DNA of 49,491 nt from NCBI GenBank assembly GCA_944390455.1, contig CALXPU010000011.1, positions 1 through 49,491 on the forward strand. Direction: 5' to 3'. Source of the DNA: an uncultured Alphaproteobacteria bacterium (GTDB taxonomy: Bacteria; Pseudomonadota; Alphaproteobacteria; RF32; CAG-239). The notes beneath the pieces were generated by a model, which had not been told where the DNA came from, searched no databases, and saw only the letters and a program-made list of their open reading frames with translations. This document shows positions 7,780 to 17,770 of the stretch, one piece after another (the stretch's first letter is position 1; each line of letters starts with the position of its first letter). The position numbers and the translations under genes are program-made.

Positions 7780-10700
7780 ATGCCTGGTGCTACAAGGACT
7801 AAACATAAACTAGACAAAGATTATTTTCATGAAATTGCCCAAAAGTGCGCTTATCTTGGTGTTGCTGTTTCTGAAAAAGATTTTATCTCTCATCCTGATA
7901 CATATCTTTCTCTGGCGGCTTCTTATGATAAACAGGCAAATGAGTTTAATTTGCAACATAAAGGTAAACTTCTTGAATTACAAAAGAAATTCATTAAAGA
8001 CGACAATCTTCCTGAATTCTTAGCCTTTGGTAAAGCTGGACAGGCCTTACGTGCTGAATTTCATCAAACGCTTTTGGCTAAGCAAATGGCTCAGGTAAGC
8101 TTTGATATTTTACAGCATAATTTTAATTTCTCTGTTGATGAGCTTGATAATCCAAATAACTTACAACGTTTTAATAATTTAGCGCAATCAATCGGTGTTG
8201 ATGCTGATACCCTTAAACAGGACTTAACTCAAGGGCAAACCGTTGCTGAGGCTCTTTTACTTTCTCATTATAAAAATGATTTGTTAAAAGTTTCCGCTTT
8301 GGATGCTAAGGTACAGTTGGCTTCCCAAACTATGGCTGATTTTGCTCAGGTTAACCGTCAAGATTTGTTTAACGACGCTGTTTTGGCTTCTGATACAAAG
8401 ACTCAGTTTTCCAGACTTATTTCTCAAAATATTGTCTCTGCCCCTACTCGTGTGGTTAAAGAAGAAAAAGTACAAGCCTCGCCTATCAATAATCAATCCG
8501 CCGTTGAACGTATTTTAAGCGAATTTTCTCAATATCACGATAATCAAAACGGTAAACTCCTTTTAGCTCAAGACGCAAAGGCTCTTAAGAAAAAAGCAAA
8601 TTTTGTTTATCTTGATAAAATTATCAAAGAACTTAATTTGGATCCAAAAGCCGCTGTACAATTCAGAATACAACTTTCTCAGCACAAAGGCTCTATTCAA
8701 GACTTTTTACAAAATTATGACAGCGCAGCTCAAACTCAAGCACAACCTGCTATCAATAATAAAAAAGAGGTTTTGGTTGAACCTGATGCGCAACAACAAA
8801 AAAGATTAGTTGAACTTGATAAGCGCGTACAACAAAGTTTGGCAAAAAAACAAAAAGAAGAACAAAAAAGATTGGCTCTTTTAGAGAAAAAGGCTCTCAA
8901 AGAAAACGCTAAAAAGCAAAAAGAAGAGCAGAAACAACAACAACTTATGACAAAGAAAGCTCAAAAAGAAGCGCAAAAACAACTTAAAGCGGAACGTCAA
9001 AAACAACAGATGTTAGCTAAAAAAGCACAAAAAGAAGCTTTACGTAAACAAAAAGCAGAACGCAAATTGCAACGTAAGTTAGCTCGTCAAAACAGACGGC
9101 GCGCATTTTGGGCTAAATTAAAATCTTTTATCAAAAAGCCAGTTCAGATTGTTCTTTCTTCCACGGCCTATATTGCTCATTCTTCACAGCAAGCGGCAGC
9201 TAAAATCCGTAAATTACTTACTCCCGCTCAGAAGAAACCTAAAATGCAACTCTATATTCCTCAACAGAAGAAACAGAGCTTCTTTGAACGCATCTTTGCA
9301 AGAAAGCGCATAAAACGCAAACAGCAAGTGGTTGAAAACATTTCGCTTAATATTGAAAATTATAAAGAACAGAAAAAACAGGCTAAAAAAGCAAAAATTA
9401 TAGAATTTAAGCAGAATGTACGTGAAAAAGGTAAGAAGACGCTGAAATATGCCGCTATCGGTATTCCTTTTGTCGGACTTAGCTATATGGGCTATAAAGG
9501 GGCGCAAAACATGGGGCCTGCTTTTGACTTTCGTCGGGTTTCTATGGCGTGGGATTCTTTCTCTTTGCCGAAGAGCGTTTTGGATAAAGCCAACACCTAT
9601 TATGCTGATGTTAATGACTTTTTTGGAATACAGACTCAGGAATATGAAACTCTTACCCCTTCTCTCTCTTGGATGGATTTTACCCTAACACCGGAAACTC
9701 CTATTAACGAAGCTGACTACGATGTTCAGGTTCCTTTGATAAAAAATGATAGATTGCATAATGTTCCAAATGCAGATTTCTTTAATCTTTGCTTTGAAAA
9801 AACAAATGCGACTTATCTTAAAAATCTGAATTATGGTATCAGCAAAGATATGTATAATGACTTTATGCGTGAAAATCGTGCTTTAGCTAATTTCTATAAT
9901 ATCGGTAGCTTTAATAAACTTTCTACCGATGAAGCTCGTATTATTGCTAAAGCGCAGATTTTTGATAAATATGGTATTAGTCATATTCAGAACCCGAGCA
10001 TGGCTTCTTATCTCTATTATACTTTGGTCAAAAATCATGATAAAAATTGCTCTGTTGCCATGGTCGCTTCGGCTATCTCTGATTTCTATGAACTAAAAGG
10101 TATTCAATTATCTTCATCTCAACAGAATGCTTTGCAACATATTGCTAACAGTAATACTAATCGTGTTTCGCCAAATGAGTGGAGAGAATTAATTGCTGCG
10201 GTTAATATGTCTACAACTGATCAAGATACAGAAAACAGATTATTCTCCGCTATTCAGCAAAGTCAATTCAGAGCCGCTGTTCCATTTAATGATTTATTTG
10301 CGACAGGTGATTTTTCTCAGCAAGTTGCCGTTAATGCAAGTTTTGCTTATGAACCAACGCTTGATATTCAAACACCGCAAAGCGAAGATGAAATGTTCTT
10401 TGCCGATACGCCGTTTCTTCCAGAAATTCAAAAATCTTTGCAAGACAATGTTTCCCGTGAAGATATCCTCTATGCGCAAAAAGAAAAGGATTTGGAAACT
10501 TTTGCTAAAATATATGCTCAATGTAGCTATGATAATGTTATCAGACTTTCTTACGGAGATAAAAGAAAAGCTTTTGCCGACGCCAATAAGGCTTTATCCA
10601 AACAAGGTATTTTCGGCAGAATTGACCAAAGACTTTATTGTGCAGGTATGAGCATGGCAAGCCTTTGTCAGGCTTATGATATTTTCAAACAAGAAAATCC

Positions 10701-11232
10701 AAATAGTCAAGTTGCTGATGCGATTGGAGACATTATTGATAAATGCAGAATTAATGCTCATAGTACAACCGGTATGAGAGATGTTTTCAAAAGATATTCT
10801 AACCATATGACTTATTCTCAAAATTTGGAAGGCGATATCAAAACTTATATGAAAAATAATCCTCACGCCATTGTTCAAAGCGGTTTTAGAAGAAACGCCG
10901 CAGGTAATCAACACTATAACGGTTTCTTCCCTTCTATGAATTCATCTTCTAAAGATGCTTATACTTATTGCGCTTATAACAATAACCATTGGGGTAATGA
11001 AAATACATTTTCTTCCGTTTTACGTGACAGACGCAGAGCTCACTATGGCAAAGGCGGTTGGTATGTTGACGTAACGGCTTGGATTGACGACTTGGCTAAT
11101 GCAAAGATTAAGGAAGAATTGAAACAGATGGAAATTGAACAACAATTGATTAAACCGGCTTCTCTTTCTTCTATTTCCGAAAAATATTTTGGTAGTCTTA
11201 CGGATATCTTAAGTCAAAAACTTTCAAGATAA
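7780..11232 (+). CDS. 1150-residue protein with charged coiled coil, one hydrophobic segment and cysteine-peptidase-like C-terminus
   Basis: The first ~340 residues are helical. Residues ~340-440 are an extremely K/Q/E-rich coiled coil with repeated QKEEQK/KAQKEA units. A single hydrophobic stretch near 554-572 (YAAIGIPFVGLSYMGY) could span the membrane. Near the C-terminus Cys954 starts a helix (YCAGMSMASL), followed by His1045 in QHYNGFF and an Asn-rich NNNHWGN at about 1067-1072. This Cys-His-Asn order is that of papain-like/NlpC-type peptidases; it is inferred from spacing, not a known profile. The 326-residue protein at 30288-31268 shows the same order. There is no signal peptide. The gene converges on the MoxR-vWA operon and may be functionally linked to it. 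Base use is like the neighbours'. Confidence 0.75.
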   Translation: MPGATRTKHKLDKDYFHEIAQKCAYLGVAVSEKDFISHPDTYLSLAASYDKQANEFNLQHKGKLLELQKKFIKDDNLPEFLAFGKAGQALRAEFHQTLLAKQMAQVSFDILQHNFNFSVDELDNPNNLQRFNNLAQSIGVDADTLKQDLTQGQTVAEALLLSHYKNDLLKVSALDAKVQLASQTMADFAQVNRQDLFNDAVLASDTKTQFSRLISQNIVSAPTRVVKEEKVQASPINNQSAVERILSEFSQYHDNQNGKLLLAQDAKALKKKANFVYLDKIIKELNLDPKAAVQFRIQLSQHKGSIQDFLQNYDSAAQTQAQPAINNKKEVLVEPDAQQQKRLVELDKRVQQSLAKKQKEEQKRLALLEKKALKENAKKQKEEQKQQQLMTKKAQKEAQKQLKAERQKQQMLAKKAQKEALRKQKAERKLQRKLARQNRRRAFWAKLKSFIKKPVQIVLSSTAYIAHSSQQAAAKIRKLLTPAQKKPKMQLYIPQQKKQSFFERIFARKRIKRKQQVVENISLNIENYKEQKKQAKKAKIIEFKQNVREKGKKTLKYAAIGIPFVGLSYMGYKGAQNMGPAFDFRRVSMAWDSFSLPKSVLDKANTYYADVNDFFGIQTQEYETLTPSLSWMDFTLTPETPINEADYDVQVPLIKNDRLHNVPNADFFNLCFEKTNATYLKNLNYGISKDMYNDFMRENRALANFYNIGSFNKLSTDEARIIAKAQIFDKYGISHIQNPSMASYLYYTLVKNHDKNCSVAMVASAISDFYELKGIQLSSSQQNALQHIANSNTNRVSPNEWRELIAAVNMSTTDQDTENRLFSAIQQSQFRAAVPFNDLFATGDFSQQVAVNASFAYEPTLDIQTPQSEDEMFFADTPFLPEIQKSLQDNVSREDILYAQKEKDLETFAKIYAQCSYDNVIRLSYGDKRKAFADANKALSKQGIFGRIDQRLYCAGMSMASLCQAYDIFKQENPNSQVADAIGDIIDKCRINAHSTTGMRDVFKRYSNHMTYSQNLEGDIKTYMKNNPHAIVQSGFRRNAAGNQHYNGFFPSMNSSSKDAYTYCAYNNNHWGNENTFSSVLRDRRRAHYGKGGWYVDVTAWIDDLANAKIKEELKQMEIEQQLIKPASLSSISEKYFGSLTDILSQKLSR

Positions 11233-11247
11233 ATATGGCTAAAATTT

Positions 11248-11276
11248 AATCCCTGACTTTCGGTCAGGGATTTTTT
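11248..11276. terminator. Rho-independent terminator between convergent genes
   Basis: The stem AATCCCTGAC / GTCAGGGATT with loop TTTCG is followed by a T-run on the plus strand. It separates the 1150-residue gene from the end of the five-gene minus-strand operon. Confidence 0.9.
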
Positions 11277-11293
11277 ATTGGGCTTAATTTATT

Positions 11294-13126
11294 TTATCTT
11301 CCGAATAATTTAGATTTCATTCTTTGTAGCAGATTAGATGATTTTTCCTTATCTTGCGCTTGATGGAGGATATTTTCTGCATTTTGAAGACGTTTTGCTC
11401 GTTCGGCTCTAAATTTTTCTAAAATCGCAGCGCATTTTTCCGGTGTTTTAAAACTCAAATCTTCTATATTTACATGGCGATTAGCATAAACAATGGATAA
11501 ATAATGGCTGTTCGCACATTGAGATTTTTCTGATACTTGATGCTCCTTATCCGCACAGAAAATTAATATTTGCTCATAAATATCGTCAGCACAAGTATCT
11601 TCATGGTGGTCTTTTAATTCTGTATATTTATCCATCATCGCACCGATTGTTGCCACCAATAAATTTCTTTCTGTGTCGGATATTCCTTTTCCTTCTTCGC
11701 ACGATTTGTTGATAATGCTCATATTGACTTTGACCGATTGCAAAAAGTTTTTGGTTCCTTCTTCTGTGGATTTATTAAGATAATAGCGATGCTTGGATAT
11801 ATCCTCCATTGCTAATTCCGGATACAAATCTATTATTTCTTCTTCATCACTATGCACCCTAAAGCCTTTCAAAAATCGGTACATCTCTTGTGATGTCTTG
11901 ATTTTAGGTAAATAATCTAGAGGGCGCTTATCTAACTGAAAAACATTTACGTGCATCTTATCCATTAAGCCGTCTGCTAAAATACCTTTTTTAAGAGCAT
12001 ATGGATAGGTTAAAACGATTAAATCATCTCGACTTAAAAAATAACTATAATCTTTATAGGTTTTATTAAAATCCAAATCTTGCATTTTTCGTTGGCATTG
12101 ACTTTCTAGTAGCAAAGCCAAGAGTGTATTTTCTCGTTCATTCAATTTTTGTTTATCGCGATTATAAACCTGTAACATACGTGAGAATATTGACGAAAAT
12201 TCCTTTTCTGTTCCATCTCGTATCATTTGGCTTCTGTTTACGGCGCCACCTGCCAAATAAATAGATGAATAAACTAAATTTTCGTAACAAAGTTTCGGAT
12301 TTTGCAGATAAGGAAAATCTTTAGTGTCTTCCAATAGTTTTACATCCGCCAATATTTTTGCTCTTTTTTCATCAGCGAACCCACTTTGGCTGGTAATATT
12401 ATGTATTTCCACCATGATTGACTGCGGATATTTTTTTCTGATTGACGGGGAAATATTGGTAATTTGTTTATATTTTTCCTCGCTAAGATCACTGGTATTT
12501 TTTATCCCTAATGCACAATAATTCCACTCATTTCCATAGGCTGGATTATATTCCAATTTATCTTGTTTCAATAACTCTTGTTGTACTCTATATAAACATT
12601 CTGGGCTAACGTGTGCTTGGTGAACTATTTCTCCCGCTATATCTTTATATGCCTCTTGTTTTACTTTATTTACCACAATTTCTTCATCGAGGGCTTTTTT
12701 CTGTTCTTGAGTTAAGGGCAAAATTTGGTGTAAATATTCTTGCAGTTCTTTTGTTTTTTCCGAAGATAAATTCTCGGATTTTGATAATAGATAAAGAAGC
12801 TGCGTGGTTGATGTATCTATATTTGTTTTTTCTATATTCTCTTCAATCATACGTGCCAAAAAATTGGTATTTTTTTTGCTTTTTATACTTCTATACCACA
12901 ATTCGCTCAAGATTGGCGCGTATTCATTTAATGTTTGCGGATTTTGTTCCACATGCGATTTTAGCAACTCCAATAGCTTATATGACACGCTGCTATTATC
13001 TGATTTTTCCAGAATTGATATGCAAAATTCTGGCGTTAAACTTTTCCCTTCGTTACGGAATTTCATCACTTCCGTAGCTGTGGTCATTGGACTTTGTTGG
13101 TTATTTACTTCTATACGCTTTGGCAT
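11294..13126 (-). CDS. 610-residue helical protein, last gene of the MoxR-vWA operon
   Basis: I recognise no known family. The protein is soluble and almost entirely helical by composition, in the manner of an alpha-solenoid. Its N-terminal ~80 residues align with those of the next gene upstream: GKSLTPEFCISILEKSDNSS here against GKDVTPEFCRKILTSSTNSG there, then a similar leucine pattern and Y-APILSEL against Y-LPYLETIL. The two are therefore divergent paralogues or share a domain. The ATG lies 1 bp after the stop of that gene, so the pair is translationally coupled. A basic tail (LLQRMKSKLFGR) ends the protein. A scaffold or adaptor role for the ATPase complex is inference. Confidence 0.75.
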   Translation of the reverse strand: MPKRIEVNNQQSPMTTATEVMKFRNEGKSLTPEFCISILEKSDNSSVSYKLLELLKSHVEQNPQTLNEYAPILSELWYRSIKSKKNTNFLARMIEENIEKTNIDTSTTQLLYLLSKSENLSSEKTKELQEYLHQILPLTQEQKKALDEEIVVNKVKQEAYKDIAGEIVHQAHVSPECLYRVQQELLKQDKLEYNPAYGNEWNYCALGIKNTSDLSEEKYKQITNISPSIRKKYPQSIMVEIHNITSQSGFADEKRAKILADVKLLEDTKDFPYLQNPKLCYENLVYSSIYLAGGAVNRSQMIRDGTEKEFSSIFSRMLQVYNRDKQKLNERENTLLALLLESQCQRKMQDLDFNKTYKDYSYFLSRDDLIVLTYPYALKKGILADGLMDKMHVNVFQLDKRPLDYLPKIKTSQEMYRFLKGFRVHSDEEEIIDLYPELAMEDISKHRYYLNKSTEEGTKNFLQSVKVNMSIINKSCEEGKGISDTERNLLVATIGAMMDKYTELKDHHEDTCADDIYEQILIFCADKEHQVSEKSQCANSHYLSIVYANRHVNIEDLSFKTPEKCAAILEKFRAERAKRLQNAENILHQAQDKEKSSNLLQRMKSKLFGR

Positions 13127-13127
13127 C

Positions 13128-14708
13128 TTATTTCGTAAACGGCTTCTTTAGCAGTAAACGGTTATATCCGTAACTGGTCTTGGTTAACTTGGATAGTTCC
13201 GGTGGTAATTTCTTATAAGTTAATTTTGATACGGCTATACGGAATAATTCTAAGGGCTTACGTGGATCTTGAATTAAATGGCCGGTTTTACCAAAACGAA
13301 CATCATATATTGTTTTATAAACTTCTTCCGGCGGTTCTGCTTTTTGCACATATGCTTCGCAATATACATTGAGCAATGCTTCAAGACTTTTATCGCGCAA
13401 ATCTGTACGAGGTTTTGCTACGAATGGCTCCCCATTTGCCTTTTTTATTAAACGAAAGTTTGCTTGCGCTCCGCGATTAACCGCTTGAGCAAGCTCGTCC
13501 ATCGTCACATTTCCATCCTTTAGAGCGGTTTTATAATCTTCAAAAATTCTATTACCGGACGTTTCCGGATAACGTAACCAATGATAAATTGTTTCTCTGT
13601 TTACCGGAAATGCAAAACAGTCATGCAACAACCAATCTGCCTCATCCATAGTATTACATCTTATCGCCAATTCTGACAAACTGATATTCAGTAACTCCGC
13701 CGTTCCTTTATATTCTGTAGATTTAAGTTTCTCTTTGACATCAATCTTTTGTTCCAGCAATTTGGGTAAAAAAAGCTCAACTAAGCGACTGTCGCATATT
13801 TGTTTCCAATTATCTTCATATATCTGACGTCCGTTGGTTAGTAACTCCGGAAATTCTTTATCAGCCGGACGTATTCCTTGCGCATCTAACAACAAAAGCA
13901 GAAGCCTTTCTTTTGAACTTCTTTTCTTTTCTGGAGTACTGCGTACTGTACTTAAAGTTCTTAGTATTCTTTTTAGGCTTCCGGCGCACATATCTTTTTG
14001 CATCGGAATATTTAATCGGGCTGACGCTTGGCTTAATCCTTGAATGATATCCATGACATTATCCGGATTTTGTTTGAAACTTTCCGGCGCGTATGCCTCA
14101 TATAAATCAACCATTTTTACAATCAGAGAAATATCGGCTCTTGTCACTGTTCCGCTGTCTTCTCTTTTGATTTTTTCACAATCGTGCAGCAACTTTATAA
14201 TATCCGGCGCCAGACGTTGCGGATACGCGTCATATATCCCCGTGTCTATATTTAAGCGAGGGCTTCCGTTTGTGTAACTTTCTATGCCTCTATCCGTGTA
14301 TTTGATTTGCACCCTCTCCCACAGGCTTTTCGCTATGGGGCGACTGATGTCGGTATGACGTTCGTATGCTTGTAATTTTTGGGCAAATATATATTCTTCA
14401 TGCGTGTAGTTATCTAGCGGAAATTGGGCATTTATCATTTGCACGGTCTTATCTATTACTTTAGATGTGGTTTCTTCTCGCCCCAAAATGGTTTCCAAAT
14501 ACGGAAGATACGTGTCAATTTTATTTTCATCTGATGATAATGCCGACGATATCATATTGACAAGCTTTGAGGCTATTCCGCTGTTTGTACTTGATGTCAA
14601 TATTTTACGACAAAATTCAGGCGTCACGTCCTTTCCGGTTTTTCGGTAGTTTTGTATCATTATACCACATTGAAAAACACTTTGGGGATGTGTGACGCCT
14701 AATATCAT
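13128..14708 (-). CDS. 526-residue helical protein, fourth gene of the MoxR-vWA operon
   Basis: This is a soluble, helix-rich protein of no family I recognise. Its N-terminal region shares the G-K-x-(L/V)-T-P-E-F-C pattern and following helices with the 610-residue protein encoded immediately downstream. The C-terminal ~100 residues are basic and contain FVAKPRTDLRDKSLEALLNVYCEAYV. The ATG at 14708 has a GAGG Shine-Dalgarno, lies 15 bp after the preceding small gene, and the stop is 1 bp from the next start. This tight packing argues that all five products work together. Confidence 0.75.
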   Translation of the reverse strand: MILGVTHPQSVFQCGIMIQNYRKTGKDVTPEFCRKILTSSTNSGIASKLVNMISSALSSDENKIDTYLPYLETILGREETTSKVIDKTVQMINAQFPLDNYTHEEYIFAQKLQAYERHTDISRPIAKSLWERVQIKYTDRGIESYTNGSPRLNIDTGIYDAYPQRLAPDIIKLLHDCEKIKREDSGTVTRADISLIVKMVDLYEAYAPESFKQNPDNVMDIIQGLSQASARLNIPMQKDMCAGSLKRILRTLSTVRSTPEKKRSSKERLLLLLLDAQGIRPADKEFPELLTNGRQIYEDNWKQICDSRLVELFLPKLLEQKIDVKEKLKSTEYKGTAELLNISLSELAIRCNTMDEADWLLHDCFAFPVNRETIYHWLRYPETSGNRIFEDYKTALKDGNVTMDELAQAVNRGAQANFRLIKKANGEPFVAKPRTDLRDKSLEALLNVYCEAYVQKAEPPEEVYKTIYDVRFGKTGHLIQDPRKPLELFRIAVSKLTYKKLPPELSKLTKTSYGYNRLLLKKPFTK

Positions 14709-14723
14709 CTGTTACCTCTCTGT

Positions 14724-15041
14724 TTAATCTTTTACATCAAACGCACAGAAAATGTCTTTCGTTAAAGAACTTCTTTCTAAAACACTTTTTAAGCCTTTGC
14801 TGGTTACAGACGCATTTTTGGCAATAAAGATGTTACTTACATTTGGCTCGTTCACGGCTTGTTCTAACTCAAACAAACTCGTTATTTCTTTGGTTCCGGC
14901 TAAACCTTTGATAACAGCTTCTTCTCCTTCTGCATTTACAGAATATATGCGACTGCCTCCAAAATCTTTATACGGACGAGCCATAATTGTTTGTAAGACT
15001 ATTGTTTCTATTTGGTCTTTGTTATATAATTTTTCGCTCAT
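14724..15041 (-). CDS. 105-residue protein between the MoxR ATPase and the helical pair
   Basis: The small soluble protein starts MSEKLYNKDQIET and has no signal peptide, membrane segment or motif that I recognise. Its ATG has a GGGAGA Shine-Dalgarno inside the 3' end of the MoxR gene; the stop and start are separated by only 2 bp. Reading-frame length, ribosome site and position inside a coupled operon make it a real gene rather than a shadow. It could be a small regulatory subunit or adaptor, but nothing in the sequence shows which. Confidence 0.75.
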   Translation of the reverse strand: MSEKLYNKDQIETIVLQTIMARPYKDFGGSRIYSVNAEGEEAVIKGLAGTKEITSLFELEQAVNEPNVSNIFIAKNASVTSKGLKSVLERSSLTKDIFCAFDVKD

Positions 15042-15043
15042 AA

Positions 15044-17686
15044 TTATCTCCCTCGTTTTGCTTTGTTTATAGCAACATTTATCGGTACATCTTTTTCAAA
15101 CTCTACGTTAGTTAATTGTAAGGCGTCAACATTGCTCTTATCCCCCTCTCCCATGTTTTGGAGATATTGGCAAAATTCAGCCGCATTATCATCTCCGGCT
15201 ATCGCTAATTCCGGATCAATTCTCATCATCAACGATGCTACAATTTGCGTGTTACTGACTTCACTATACGGAGCGGTTTGCTGACTTAAATAGTTACCGA
15301 TAACGCTATAATCACCGCTTTCGTTAACTTCGTTTAAGTTAACATAGAACACACCGTTTTTCTTTAATTTGGCTTTATCGTCATCGCTTACATCGAAGTC
15401 TGCCAAAATCATCGCATTCTGATTGTTCTTATTATAAACAATAGCGGCTAAACCTACTTTTTCATTTTCTTCATCATTTACAAAGACGCAGGTGGTATTG
15501 AAGTATTTATTCGTACCCATTGCAATTTCTTTGCTGACTTCATCTACACTGATATTTTCAATATCCCATTTTGGAGCTTCTTTTGCGTATTTTTTCATAT
15601 TATGGCTACGCATGCTCTTAATGATAAAGCTATCTGCAAACTGATTGGTGTTTATCAAACTTTCACGATTAATCTCGACGCTTTCTTCTCGGGTTGGAGT
15701 GATGTAAACTTGTTTTAACGGTTTATCCAATGTTGTTTCCAACTCATAGTTCGGAACGAAAATACGTTGATATTCGTCTTCTTTTGCCAACATTTGCGTT
15801 GCTTCCATCAATGTTGTATCATCAAACACGTCATCTGCGGTTAAATGTTGACCATTTAATTTATCTTTATACTCTTCGCGGATTGAAGAAATCAATACTT
15901 CTTTAATTTCTTCTAATTCCACATTCGGTAAGTCTTCCGGACGAGCGTTGTATAATTTGGATACGGAATCTTCGCCAACATAACCTGCAAACTCAAAGTT
16001 TAAACCTTTGGCAACTTGTTTTAATGATGTCCACAAGCTCTCAATTTTTTTATAATCTTCTTCTTTATTTTCTGATTCTCTCAACAGGCTGTTAATACTG
16101 TCTGGAATAATCATATCTTTTAATTTAATTGCCACTTCGTTTTCAAGCATTGTACCTCTTACTAGAAGCTGCTCTTTTTCACGTTTAGCAATACGCTTGT
16201 TCATTTCCCACGCAACTTCTTCTTGGCTTTGTACCGGTGTTGCGCGACCTAATTTGGCAAAAATTCCCGCACCGGTTTTTCCTTTAGGTTGAGAAATTTT
16301 TGAGTGTTGATACAACTTAAACACATATCGCAAGTCTACAACGGCTTGATTTTCCAGATATGCGGTATATCTTTCCGGTAAACTATCATCTTTGGATGCG
16401 CTTAAAATTATATTTTCGGCCTCTGAAAGTAATGCACCATATTGTGTAGCTACTTTAATTGTTCTATCTATGTGTCTGATATTAAACAATTCTTCTTGAG
16501 GTATTTTTTTCTTCTCTTCAGGTGTTAAACCGACTGTTCTGAAATACATCAATGTTTCGGCAAGCATTTCCGGATTTTTATCAAATGTATCCGGATCCAT
16601 CATATATACATGATATGCTGGAACTCCGGTTAAATGCTTTAAAGTTCTTGATAAATAGTCGGTTTTTTCCGGATCAGAAATCTGACGAATATCAATTCCC
16701 ATACCTTGACGAGATATCATCGGCTTGGTCATGTCTTTTGCACTTGTTCCCATGTCTTCAGTTGCTTGGTTTGCCGTGCTTAAAAACATAAAGGTTGATG
16801 GAATTTCTGAACGTTTAATGGTAAATTCTTTATCATCTTCGCCTTTTAACTTTAATTCATCCGCACCAGGCTCTGAGAAAAAGGCTTCAATTTTTAACCA
16901 CGCATCCACTGCCGGACCACGGTTTGATTCATCGCGGATAACAATACGACCATAATCCGGAGAGTTTGGATCTACCAACGCTTGCAATAACGGACCATTG
17001 GAAACTACGAAACCTAACGAGCTGTTGTCTTTTTCATATGGAATATTTTCCATCTGCATCACTTTATCTAACACGCCTTCAATATATGCCGTATCGCCTT
17101 TAATTGCACCCCAGTCAATAGCGGTAATTCGCTTACCATCTCGTATTTCTTGCGTTACAATATCATTACCAAGCATTTTTTTCATATAAGCAATGGCATT
17201 TTGAGACAATGCTTGTTCTTCATCAATGTTTCCCATTTGCACTCTAGCGTCTATTTTTCTTTGTTTTCTGGTTTCATCTACGCTAAAAGTGGTTACTTTG
17301 TATAACTCATCCGGGTTATCAATATTGTTGCAGTCTACGACCAATGCGCCTTTAGGGTGTACCAAGGAACCTATTGCTTTACTTAAAAATGTTTTACCAT
17401 TACCAGGAGCACCCATTGTTGTATAACCATAACTCTTACTCTCTTCCGGTGTGCGAGTTTTATCCAAACGAAGCAACATCTCGGTCATATCTTTCATCAT
17501 CGTCGGATCAGTTACAACCTGACGTATCAAGCGACCGTATATCGCTTCTTTGCTATCTGTTCGCATTGTTGGTATGTATATTGCATCCTCTTCTGAAGCC
17601 AACCATTTAATTTCTCCGGTAAGTTTATCGGTCATCGGTATAGGAAACTCTTCCGTTCCGAATTTATATCTATATATTTGTGCCAT
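15044..17686 (-). CDS. MoxR/RavA-like AAA+ ATPase, 880 residues
   Basis: The frame extends to 17716, but the ATG at 17686 has a strong AAGGAGA Shine-Dalgarno, so I start there. Walker A is GAPGNGKT (92-99). Walker B is IVIRDESNRG (D252, E253), with the N-R following the acidic pair that is typical of MoxR ATPases, and sensor 1 is STAN (303-306). Such ATPases remodel proteins together with a vWA partner, which is encoded immediately upstream. About 500 residues follow the ATPase core, far longer than RavA or CobS, and I recognise no domain in them. The tail is acidic, with DVSDDDKAK and GDDNAAEF segments. It is the second gene of the five-gene operon. Confidence 0.9.
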   Translation of the reverse strand: MAQIYRYKFGTEEFPIPMTDKLTGEIKWLASEEDAIYIPTMRTDSKEAIYGRLIRQVVTDPTMMKDMTEMLLRLDKTRTPEESKSYGYTTMGAPGNGKTFLSKAIGSLVHPKGALVVDCNNIDNPDELYKVTTFSVDETRKQRKIDARVQMGNIDEEQALSQNAIAYMKKMLGNDIVTQEIRDGKRITAIDWGAIKGDTAYIEGVLDKVMQMENIPYEKDNSSLGFVVSNGPLLQALVDPNSPDYGRIVIRDESNRGPAVDAWLKIEAFFSEPGADELKLKGEDDKEFTIKRSEIPSTFMFLSTANQATEDMGTSAKDMTKPMISRQGMGIDIRQISDPEKTDYLSRTLKHLTGVPAYHVYMMDPDTFDKNPEMLAETLMYFRTVGLTPEEKKKIPQEELFNIRHIDRTIKVATQYGALLSEAENIILSASKDDSLPERYTAYLENQAVVDLRYVFKLYQHSKISQPKGKTGAGIFAKLGRATPVQSQEEVAWEMNKRIAKREKEQLLVRGTMLENEVAIKLKDMIIPDSINSLLRESENKEEDYKKIESLWTSLKQVAKGLNFEFAGYVGEDSVSKLYNARPEDLPNVELEEIKEVLISSIREEYKDKLNGQHLTADDVFDDTTLMEATQMLAKEDEYQRIFVPNYELETTLDKPLKQVYITPTREESVEINRESLINTNQFADSFIIKSMRSHNMKKYAKEAPKWDIENISVDEVSKEIAMGTNKYFNTTCVFVNDEENEKVGLAAIVYNKNNQNAMILADFDVSDDDKAKLKKNGVFYVNLNEVNESGDYSVIGNYLSQQTAPYSEVSNTQIVASLMMRIDPELAIAGDDNAAEFCQYLQNMGEGDKSNVDALQLTNVEFEKDVPINVAINKAKRGR

Positions 17687-17770
17687 TGTTTTCTCCTTAT
17701 ATTTGCTTGGCTTCAATCTGTCTTTATTTTACCACAGTTTCCTTATTGTTGCAATCAATAAATCCTTATT

